In this document: piece after piece, positions 1 through 5,607 of the stretch
How positions within the stretch are numbered: position 1 is the first letter of the stretch
Layout: each line of letters opens with the position of its first letter
Assembly: GCA_031253705.1 (NCBI GenBank)
Contig: JAIRVW010000004.1
Span: 1 to 5,607 of the forward strand
DNA: 5,607 nucleotides
DNA from: Brucellaceae bacterium
Lineage (GTDB): Bacteria > Pseudomonadota > Alphaproteobacteria > Rhizobiales > Rhizobiaceae
Direction of reading: 5' to 3'
The notes under the pieces: model-generated
The model's input: the letters and a program-made list of their open reading frames with translations, nothing else
The model's database searches: none
What the model was told of the DNA's origin: nothing
Position numbers and translations under genes: made by a program

Positions 1-660
1 CTCCGCATTATTGGCATTCAGCCCCTGTTCTGCAAGCAGCATGGCCGGTGCAGGCAGCTCTTTGCCATATTCATAGATAAAGCCGCCATCTGCCGCTTTA
101 CTAGCATTGGCCTGCTCGGTGCAGGACGGCACGCGTGTTTTCGCCGGAGCGGGATCAATGCCAACCGCACCGGCAATCGTGGCACTGGGCGAGTCCGAGG
201 CGGCGGCATAGGCAATGGTCGCACCTTGCCCGATACCGGTCACAACCGGATGGAAATAGGTATTGAGGTCAAGCGCGCGCAGCGCTTCCTTGGTGATCGC
301 CTCAAGATCTGAATCCAGATAGTTACATTCGCCGTCTTCTTTATCCAACACGGCCTGCCATGTTTTCAGATTAACCGGCAGAACAATCAGATTGCGCGCC
401 AGCATCGCATCGGTAAAACGCCGCTCTTTGTCGCCGATGCCATTCTGATCGCTGATCAGAATGGCAAGTCCTGCCGGATCATTGTCAGGCATGTAGACAG
501 GAATATCCGTCAGCCGTTCGGCGCTGACTTTCATAACCGGCTTTTCCGTACCGGTCAGATTGGCCCATAAGAGGCTCACTTTAGCCGGATGCAGGGCAAT
601 ATAACCGGCGGCAGCTGACAGTAAAACAAGTCCTGTAACCGTCCATAACAGCTTCTTCAT
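1..660 (-). CDS. acvB: AcvB/VirJ-family periplasmic protein, N-terminal part (3' end cut by window edge)
   Basis: I translated 220 residues by hand from the ATG at 660; the frame stays open to the left edge. The protein starts with Lys-Lys and a hydrophobic stretch (about residues 4-22, ending in Ala-Ala-Ala-Gly), a probable Sec signal peptide or anchor, so it should act in the periplasm. Next comes an alpha/beta-hydrolase-like domain with the strand ending in Asp-Gln-Asn-Gly-Ile-Gly-Asp (about 71-77) and the elbow-like motif Gly-Ile-Gly-Gln-Gly (142-146), in which Gln replaces a serine nucleophile. This fits the non-catalytic N-terminal domain of AcvB; the C-terminal VirJ-like domain with the lipase serine would lie beyond the window. 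Cys112 and Cys180 could form a disulfide. Agrobacterium AcvB hydrolyses lysyl-phosphatidylglycerol, which fits its position directly after mprF. The start is set by the ATGA overlap with mprF. A short VirJ lacking the N-terminal domain is less likely, because this domain is present. Confidence 0.85.
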   Translation of the reverse strand, partial: MKKLLWTVTGLVLLSAAAGYIALHPAKVSLLWANLTGTEKPVMKVSAERLTDIPVYMPDNDPAGLAILISDQNGIGDKERRFTDAMLARNLIVLPVNLKTWQAVLDKEDGECNYLDSDLEAITKEALRALDLNTYFHPVVTGIGQGATIAYAAASDSPSATIAGAVGIDPAPAKTRVPSCTEQANASKAADGGFIYEYGKELPAPAMLLAEQGLNANNAE

Positions 661-675
661 TTGCGTATAAACTCC
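657..675 (-). promoter_or_regulatory. ATGA stop/start overlap and ribosome binding site of acvB
   Basis: The mprF stop TGA (659-657) and the acvB start ATG (660-658) share bases as ATGA. A GGAG lies at 675-672 on the minus strand, inside the last codons of mprF, 11 bases before the ATG. This arrangement is typical of translational coupling or re-initiation, so the two proteins are probably made from one message at linked levels. Confidence 0.8.
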
Positions 676-3287
676 AGAGGACTGCCGTTGATGAGCGTGG
701 TTACGTCAATCAGCGCACGCGGTGTTTCAAAGCCACCCGGACAAACCATGTAATGGGGTGTCCAGACCGGATCAAATTTTTCCTTGAAGGCTTTGAGCCC
801 GTCAAAATGATAAAGATCAGCGCCGCGTCTGTAGATGAAAGAGCCAAAGCGGTTCCAGCGCGATGCCAGTCTGCTGCCGCTTAGGCCTGCGAGCGGGGCG
901 GCACCGAGATTAAACCATTTATAGCCTTGCTCTTTGCTGTACATCAGCAACTTGGCAAAGAGTGCATCCATCAGCAGCTTATGAACATTGGGCATATAGC
1001 GCATCAGATCGACGGTGATTTCATATTGTTCCCCGCCGCGCCACAGATTGGCGAAAGCAACAATCTCGTCACCTTGTTTCAGTACCGCGAGATCAAAGCG
1101 CTTGAGATAATCCTCGTCAAAATAGCCAAGTGAAAAACCCATTTCACTGCCGGATTTGAACTCAAGCCATGCATCAGAGATTTCACGCAGTCTCGGCAAT
1201 AGAGGAGGGACATCTGCGGCGGGAAGAACTTCAAAAACAAGGCCGTCTTTGCTGACCTTACGGTCTGCATAACGGAAGGGCTGGCGGTTCGGGCCTTCGA
1301 GCGAGAAGCTGGTCAGATCGACCCGTGCGACTTCCCCGAGCTTGAGGGCAACCAGCCCCATATCCAGAAACAAAGGCAGGCTTTGCGGGCCAACGCCGTA
1401 AAATACGGTGCGCAATGCCAGCTTGTCCGCCAATGCGTGGAAAGACCATGCCAGTTCTTTGCCGGTTTGTTGATTGCCGACCGGTTCGCCCAGCGCAATC
1501 AGACTGCCGCCGGACTGGGCATACATGATGAAGGCGCTGTCATCCGGTGCAAGGATAAACTGTTTGTCACCAATCATTGCCAGCGCCGCATCTGTATGCG
1601 GGCAGGCGGCAACCAGCTCGGACACGGCATCGGGAATTGAATAATCAATATGGCGCTTGCGGTGGCTGTTGCGGTTGATGAGAACATGCAGACCTAGCGC
1701 TGCCACAAATACAAAGACCAGTACGGTGGCACGTAAAAAGCGCGGGGCATTGCTGTTCCATGCAAAATCCCACCACAGATTATTGGAATATTCGACATGG
1801 CGGTAAACGAAGAAGCCGAGCCATGTGGAGACAATCAGGGTCGTGCCGACGGTAACTGTCCAGTCCCAGCTGAGTTCGAATGTGCCTGAGATGGGGCGAC
1901 GGTAAAATGAATCGCGAAAGCCCCAGAGGGTGAGGGCAAAGAGGCAAAGGATAATTGCTTCCTCCCAGTCCAGCCCTTTGGTGAGAGACAGCACGGCACC
2001 GCTCAGAAGCAGCACCATCGCGGCAATCCATGCCCGTTCCAGCCGCTTTGCCAGTCCGCGTGCCACAATCAGCAGTGTAACACCGACCAGACTGGCGGCC
2101 AGATGGGACATTTCCACCAGAAACTCGGGCAGAATATCAGAGAGCAGTTCCACACGATAACGCTTGTCCGGTGTGGCACCGGAAATCAGCAGGATGATAC
2201 CGCCCAGAAAGATGATACTGGCAGTCAGCCCCGGGATCAGCGGCTCGACAAAGCGTTTGGCCTGCCGTGCCTGTGTGCCGAGCATCTGGCGGCGGCGCAT
2301 GATCTCCCAGATCAACAGGCCTGAAGCTGCCGTTACCAGTGGTAAAACTGTGTAGATCACACGATAGGCAAGCAGTGCCGCAATGGCATCCGGATGATCG
2401 CTGAGACCTAAACCGGCAATGATTGTTGCTTCAAAGGCGCCAAGACCACCCGGTGCATGGCTGGCAATACCGAGCACGACTGCAATCACATAGACAATGG
2501 TGAAAATGGCAAAGCTTGGCACAGCGTCGGCGGGCATCAGCACATAGAGTGTCGCCGCCGCAGCGCCGACATCGACCAGACCTGCAAAGATTTGCAGCAG
2601 CGCGCCTTTGGAATTTGGCAGGCGCAGGCTGAAAGAGCCGATGGTGATCTGCCGCCCGCTATGGGACAGCCAATAGATCAGCCAGACGATGCCGCCGAGA
2701 ATGACAAGACCGGCGATGAGGTCAAGACGGGGATCAAGGGACGAGAGCCAAGGCACATCCTGCGGGTCGATCAGCATTGCCGCACCGACCATAATGATCA
2801 GAGCAAACCAGATTGCAAACCATGACGTGCCGACAATTTTCCCGATATCCGCAAGGCTGATGCCTTCTGCGGCATAGATGCGGTAGCGCAGTGCACCGCC
2901 TGTGAGCAGGGAAAAGCCGAGTGCGTTGGAAATGGCATAGCCGGCAGAGCCTGCAATGGCCGCAAGCCGTTTGGGGATCTGGCCGGGAGCAATTGTTTCA
3001 ACCGCTACAACATCATAAAGGGCTACGGCCGCATAGCTGAGGATGGTGAAAAACACCGCAAGGCCGATTGTACTCCACGGAATCGTATGAAAGGCCGCCA
3101 TGGTCTGCGAACGGGAGGTGTTCTGCAGCATGTTTTCCAGCACATAAATAGCCAGAAGAATAATCAGCAGCCCTGCAACGGGCAGTAAAAAATGTTGATA
3201 TTGCCTTATCCGGCGGAAGCGTTGTGTTGGTGCCGGTTGCTGAGCGGCATAGTGTTCGGAATTGGATTGGTCATCCGTTGGAGCCAT
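657..3287 (-). CDS. mprF: Phosphatidylglycerol lysyltransferase/flippase MprF (LpiA)
   Basis: This complete 876-residue protein matches the length and two-part layout of MprF/LpiA. Residues 1-30 are a polar cytoplasmic N-terminus. About 33-537 hold roughly 14 hydrophobic segments (for example 33-53, 72-95, 153-173, 229-250, 300-327, 352-370, 474-495, 516-537), forming the lipid synthase/flippase membrane domain, with the conserved [10 protein letters not shown] at 277-286. About 545-870 form the soluble DUF2156/GNAT-like catalytic domain, with family motifs Ser-Asp-Ala-Trp-Leu (704-708), Gly-Phe-Ser-Leu-Gly (717-721), Asp-Leu-Met-Arg-Tyr (760-764), Asn-Leu-Gly-Ala-Ala-Pro-Leu (793-799) and Lys-Phe-Asp-Pro-Val-Trp-Thr-Pro (837-844). 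In the family it transfers an amino acid from aminoacyl-tRNA to phosphatidylglycerol and flips the product, lowering membrane negative charge. Lysine is the usual substrate in relatives; alanine cannot be excluded from sequence. It is first in an operon with acvB. The ATG at 3287 is preceded only by a weak ribosome site (AGG, 11 bases upstream). Confidence 0.96.
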   Translation of the reverse strand: MAPTDDQSNSEHYAAQQPAPTQRFRRIRQYQHFLLPVAGLLIILLAIYVLENMLQNTSRSQTMAAFHTIPWSTIGLAVFFTILSYAAVALYDVVAVETIAPGQIPKRLAAIAGSAGYAISNALGFSLLTGGALRYRIYAAEGISLADIGKIVGTSWFAIWFALIIMVGAAMLIDPQDVPWLSSLDPRLDLIAGLVILGGIVWLIYWLSHSGRQITIGSFSLRLPNSKGALLQIFAGLVDVGAAAATLYVLMPADAVPSFAIFTIVYVIAVVLGIASHAPGGLGAFEATIIAGLGLSDHPDAIAALLAYRVIYTVLPLVTAASGLLIWEIMRRRQMLGTQARQAKRFVEPLIPGLTASIIFLGGIILLISGATPDKRYRVELLSDILPEFLVEMSHLAASLVGVTLLIVARGLAKRLERAWIAAMVLLLSGAVLSLTKGLDWEEAIILCLFALTLWGFRDSFYRRPISGTFELSWDWTVTVGTTLIVSTWLGFFVYRHVEYSNNLWWDFAWNSNAPRFLRATVLVFVFVAALGLHVLINRNSHRKRHIDYSIPDAVSELVAACPHTDAALAMIGDKQFILAPDDSAFIMYAQSGGSLIALGEPVGNQQTGKELAWSFHALADKLALRTVFYGVGPQSLPLFLDMGLVALKLGEVARVDLTSFSLEGPNRQPFRYADRKVSKDGLVFEVLPAADVPPLLPRLREISDAWLEFKSGSEMGFSLGYFDEDYLKRFDLAVLKQGDEIVAFANLWRGGEQYEITVDLMRYMPNVHKLLMDALFAKLLMYSKEQGYKWFNLGAAPLAGLSGSRLASRWNRFGSFIYRRGADLYHFDGLKAFKEKFDPVWTPHYMVCPGGFETPRALIDVTTLINGSPLEFIRK

Positions 3288-3370
3288 GATTTATCGTGCC
3301 TGTCGCATTGTTATGCGGATAATTCATCACGGGTTTTAGCTTAATTTGTGGTGATCTTATTGTCCGGTTG

Positions 3371-3390
3371 AAAATTTTATTAAATAAAAA
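3371..3390 (-). promoter_or_regulatory. AT-rich block upstream of mprF, possible promoter region
   Basis: All 20 bases are A or T, beginning 84 bases upstream of the mprF start and downstream of the hairpin. A promoter for mprF-acvB is expected between hairpin and gene. A -10-like TAAGAT occurs just downstream on the minus strand (about 3361-3356), but I could not find a convincing -35 at proper spacing. The block could be an UP-like element or simply AT-rich spacer. No recognisable operator for an acid- or peptide-responsive regulator was found. Confidence 0.25.
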
Positions 3391-3426
3391 GGCACGAATA
3401 CATTGCTTTTATAAGTATCGGAAAGT

Positions 3427-3470
3427 CAGACGGGGCGCTGGTCTTCTGAGTAAGATCAGCGCCCCGTCTG
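3427..3470 (-). terminator. Perfect 14-bp inverted repeat, probable terminator of the autotransporter gene
   Basis: The arms CAGACGGGGCGCTG (3427-3440) and CAGCGCCCCGTCTG (3457-3470) are exact reverse complements. Inside them, TCTT (3442-3445) can pair with AAGA (3452-3455), leaving a 6-base loop. The stem is GC-rich and begins 49 bases after the autotransporter stop codon. On the minus strand it is followed by ACTTTCC, only a short U run, so it may be a weak intrinsic terminator or a 3'-end stabilising hairpin rather than a classical one. On the + strand no U-tract follows and no gene arrives, so minus-strand use is favoured. Confidence 0.6.
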
Positions 3471-3518
3471 CTTCAGGTAAATTTATACCGCTTGTCTGTC
3501 TGGCAGACCGGCATTTGG

Positions 3519-5607
3519 TTAAAATGCATATTGCACTTTAACCGACAGATTGCCGCCTTCGCGTTTACCGAGATAGGCGTTTCCTTTCAGATCAACACTG
3601 AAACGGTCGTTGGCTGTCGGCTGAAACCGGACACCCAGCGTGCCGATTGTTGTGAAACCACGCACGCTCGCAGGGTCGATATCAAAACGGCCATAGGTTG
3701 TGCCTGTTGCTTTACCGTCAAATTCATATTCCAGCCCCATACCGGCGAGGAATGACCAGCTTTGATTGTATTTATACTGATTTTCCGCATTCAGGCGAAG
3801 CCGGCTGGATGTCAGGCTGTCAAAATGAATAGGATCTCCGGCGATCGTCAGATCATGGCTGCTGGTTTTTGACCACAGATATTTCAAAGACGTATTGAGC
3901 TGATTGGCCTCGTTGAGATCAAACATATAGCCTGTGCCGGCATGCGCGCTCATATAATTGCCGTTCAAAGTATAACCGGCTGCCTCACCGGTTGCAGCAT
4001 TGCGAATGTCACGGGTTGAATATTCTGTGCGCAGACGACCGCCGCGGAAAGAACCATCCATATAGAAGCCATTTGCAAAGTCATACTGGCCATAGAGGCC
4101 TGCACCATAGTAACGGTTGTCACCTTTGCCGTGGACATCAGCCGCATTCGCAAAGGAATTGTAGCTGTCGTAATCTGCTGTACCATATTCAAAGAAAGCC
4201 GCGGCTGTCAGCTGATCCGCCTGATAGCTCAGACCTGCCGTGACTCGGGCACCGTTCGCATCAATATGCGAACCGGTCTTATAGCGGCTGGTATGGCCGG
4301 AAGCCTGAATAAAGGGCACTAAGCCTTTATGTCTGTTCTGCTCGCTGATCGCATTAAAGGTGTTGTCAGCAATATTATCGGCCTGTCTGGTGATCAGCAT
4401 CAGGCCGGAAAGATTACCTTCAAGCAGTGACTTCAGCTGCGGATTGACTTTCGGGTCTTTGCCATCGTCGTCGTCATCATCATCGTCGTCATGACCGGTC
4501 TGAATGACAGCGGTAACGCGGCCATTTGTCTCGTCTACTTTGGTTTCAACATCATAGAGCAATGAAATGCCTTGCCGTACCTGTTCAATGCCTTCCAGAT
4601 AATAGCCTTGCCCTTTACCTTCAATCGTACCTTGCATCAGAAGGAACTCAGTGCCTTTAGGTAATACTTTTCCGGAGTGAATGCCTGTCACATAAACATC
4701 GGATTTCACGGGGCTACGTCCGCTGGAATTATCGCTGTTGGTACCCAGAATAATGCGGTCAGCGCTAATCAACGCCGTGTCCGAATTGGCGAATGCGGGA
4801 TTGAGTGCAAAGTTATACGTCTGGAAATTTCCGATTGTACCAATGGTGATCGGTTTCAGGTTTTCAAAATTCAGGACATTGCCGGTGAATGTATCAAACT
4901 TCTGCGGCTTGTAATCTTTACCGTCAATGGTGCTGTAAGATAAATAGCCGCCATAAATTGCACTGTCTTTACTATTGATCGTGTTATTGCCGGATATGCT
5001 GACGGTATTGTTGATGGCTTTGACGTCATTGATGCTGGTGCTGATCTTGATCTTTCCGTAAGTGGCAGATGCATCAGCCAGATCGAAGCCGATATACCCA
5101 CCATAGATACCACCGCCGAATGTGTTGCTGCCGTTCAGACTGATCTGATTATTGTTGGCTGTCATTTTCGAGCTGCTGGCCTGAATATCCAATGCGGTCA
5201 CAGCACTGATATCATCAACAAGGAACCGGATCGCGGCGCGACCAGCTACTAAATCGCCTTCAATTTTATTGTTGTTACCGTCGATCTCGATGGAGTTTTG
5301 ATTGCTGTAAAGTTCATTATTATTGGCGTAGATAGAGCCCTGCGCACCGCCTTTCAGGCTGGCAAAACTGTGCGTTAGCTGTGCCGAACCTGCATTGACA
5401 TTGCCGAGAACCTTATTGTGATCGCCTTTGATTTCAATCTTGTTCTGGTTGCTCGTCAGTTTGTTTGAATCAAAGTTCGAGTTTCCGTAAACATCCCCGT
5501 CACCGGAGAGATTGCCGAAACTATGGCTCAGGACTGACAGGCCTGAATTCAGATCGCCACGTATTTCGTTGCGACTATTCAGAATACGGATTGCATTTTC
5601 ATTGCTG
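3519..5607 (-). CDS. Autotransporter (type Va): passenger C-terminal part plus beta-barrel, 5' end cut by window edge
   Basis: The frame is open from the right edge to TAA at 3521-3519, giving 695 visible residues. The signal peptide and N-terminus lie outside. The GTG at 5201 is an internal valine codon, not a start, because repeats of the same kind continue upstream of it. Residues 1 to about 230 are a passenger of Asn/Gly-rich repeats that should fold as a beta-solenoid. About 236-335 are a connector. Asp373-381 form a nine-residue acidic tract. About 382-424 include a likely helical segment that would thread the barrel pore, and about 425-695 form the autotransporter beta-barrel with alternating amphipathic strands and a terminal strand ending Val-Gln-Tyr-Ala-Phe, the C-terminal aromatic signal for outer-membrane insertion. 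There is no cysteine in the visible protein, as is common in secreted passengers. No protease or lipase motif is visible, so an adhesin or surface-structure role is inferred only. The gene has its own downstream hairpin. Confidence 0.92.
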   Translation of the reverse strand, partial: SNENAIRILNSRNEIRGDLNSGLSVLSHSFGNLSGDGDVYGNSNFDSNKLTSNQNKIEIKGDHNKVLGNVNAGSAQLTHSFASLKGGAQGSIYANNNELYSNQNSIEIDGNNNKIEGDLVAGRAAIRFLVDDISAVTALDIQASSSKMTANNNQISLNGSNTFGGGIYGGYIGFDLADASATYGKIKISTSINDVKAINNTVSISGNNTINSKDSAIYGGYLSYSTIDGKDYKPQKFDTFTGNVLNFENLKPITIGTIGNFQTYNFALNPAFANSDTALISADRIILGTNSDNSSGRSPVKSDVYVTGIHSGKVLPKGTEFLLMQGTIEGKGQGYYLEGIEQVRQGISLLYDVETKVDETNGRVTAVIQTGHDDDDDDDDDGKDPKVNPQLKSLLEGNLSGLMLITRQADNIADNTFNAISEQNRHKGLVPFIQASGHTSRYKTGSHIDANGARVTAGLSYQADQLTAAAFFEYGTADYDSYNSFANAADVHGKGDNRYYGAGLYGQYDFANGFYMDGSFRGGRLRTEYSTRDIRNAATGEAAGYTLNGNYMSAHAGTGYMFDLNEANQLNTSLKYLWSKTSSHDLTIAGDPIHFDSLTSSRLRLNAENQYKYNQSWSFLAGMGLEYEFDGKATGTTYGRFDIDPASVRGFTTIGTLGVRFQPTANDRFSVDLKGNAYLGKREGGNLSVKVQYAF
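4464..4490 (-). repeat. Nine-codon GAY trinucleotide run encoding poly-Asp
   Basis: Nine consecutive Asp codons mix GAC and GAT (GAC GAC GAT GAT GAT GAC GAC GAC GAT on the coding strand), flanked by His-372 and Gly-382. The run sits between the secreted connector and the segment leading into the beta-barrel. As units of three, gains or losses keep the frame, so it could vary linker length and charge but would not switch the gene off. Confidence 0.9.
4902..5606 (-). repeat. Tandem degenerate passenger repeats (about five units of 47-51 residues)
   Basis: The protein repeats start at minus-strand positions 5606, 5453, 5306, 5159 and 5018. Each begins with an Asn-rich Ser/Ala-Asn-x-Asn, then Ile-x-Ile-x-Gly-x-Asn-Asn, then a Gly-rich turn. 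Units 2 and 3 are exactly 49 residues and share Ser-Asn-Gln-Asn-(Lys/Ser)-Ile-Glu-Ile. Units 1 and 2 share His-Ser-Phe followed by x-x-Leu. Units 4 and 5 carry Ile-Tyr-Gly-Gly-Tyr, and unit 5 has Asn-Asn-Thr-Val-Ser-Ile-Ser-Gly. Unit 5 is shortened and leads into the connector. The first unit may begin outside the window, so the total number of units is unknown. The pattern matches solenoid rungs of bacterial surface autotransporters. Confidence 0.75.

Larger units (their letters stand above)
3288..3518. other. Intergenic region between autotransporter gene and mprF
   Basis: These 231 bp contain the only non-coding DNA in the window. On the minus strand, in order, they hold a few bases after the autotransporter stop, a strong hairpin (3470-3427), an AT-rich block (3390-3371) and roughly 80 bases of leader before the mprF ATG. 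The hairpin and the gap suggest that mprF-acvB is a separate transcription unit from the autotransporter gene. I saw no tRNA, riboswitch or small-RNA signature. A short + strand frame beginning at 3492 runs into the barrel-coding sequence and is an antisense shadow. Confidence 0.7.

Noticed and set aside
18..224. 68-residue minus-strand frame rich in Pro and Arg
   Set aside because: It overlaps the acvB frame on the same strand in another phase and has the biased composition of a shifted frame.
2457..2825. 122-residue open frame on the + strand
   Set aside because: It lies wholly inside the membrane-domain coding region of mprF, antisense to it, has a polar composition with no recognisable domain, and is a shadow frame.
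3492..3755. 87-residue + strand frame across the end of the autotransporter gene
   Set aside because: Most of it is antisense to the conserved C-terminal barrel strands, and I saw no convincing ribosome site or family resemblance.
4464..4490. On/off phase variation through the GAY run
   Set aside because: Repeat units are three bases, so ordinary unit gain or loss keeps the frame; only length variation is plausible.
3519..5201. Treating the GTG at 5201 as the start of a 560-residue autotransporter
   Set aside because: The same frame is open to the right edge, and the repeat unit containing this codon begins upstream at 5306; there is no signal peptide after the GTG. The codon is an internal valine.
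1..5607. Insertion sequence, prophage, CRISPR array, tRNA or defence system
   Set aside because: No transposase, integrase, direct-repeat array with spacers, tRNA-like fold or defence-related domain was seen; the three genes and one intergenic region account for the whole window.

Overview
The window reads as chromosomal DNA from an alphaproteobacterium of the Rhizobiales/Hyphomicrobiales, plausibly a relative of Brucella/Ochrobactrum. The basis is the mprF(lpiA)-acvB gene pair, a known Rhizobiales arrangement, plus a large Gram-negative autotransporter. Base composition looks close to balanced by eye, lower than typical Brucella or Agrobacterium, so a genus is not assigned. All three genes lie on the minus strand and are transcribed from the right edge to the left edge.

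Right part (5607 to 3519): the 3' end of a type V autotransporter gene, cut by the window edge. The visible 695 residues contain an asparagine- and glycine-rich passenger with about five degenerate repeats of 47-51 residues, a connector region, a run of nine aspartates, and a C-terminal outer-membrane beta-barrel ending in Tyr-Ala-Phe. The frame is open to the edge, so the GTG at 5201 is not the real start.

Middle (3518 to 3288): a 231-bp intergenic region. It holds a perfect 14-bp inverted repeat (probable terminator of the autotransporter gene), a 20-bp pure A/T block and the leader of the next gene.

Left part (3287 to 1): mprF, encoding a complete 876-residue aminoacyl-phosphatidylglycerol synthase/flippase, overlaps by 4 bp (ATGA) with a partial acvB gene encoding a periplasmic VirJ/AcvB-family protein. 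From studied homologues, MprF/LpiA makes and flips aminoacylated phosphatidylglycerol, while AcvB hydrolyses it in the periplasm. The pair is therefore a small make-and-break module for membrane surface charge, linked to acid and cationic-peptide resistance. Only the N-terminal 220 residues of AcvB are visible; the lipase-type catalytic domain lies outside.

I found no RNA gene, mobile element, CRISPR array or clearly new system. The points most worth a second look are the autotransporter's repeats and poly-Asp tract, the hairpin between the two transcription units, and the translationally coupled synthase/hydrolase pair.
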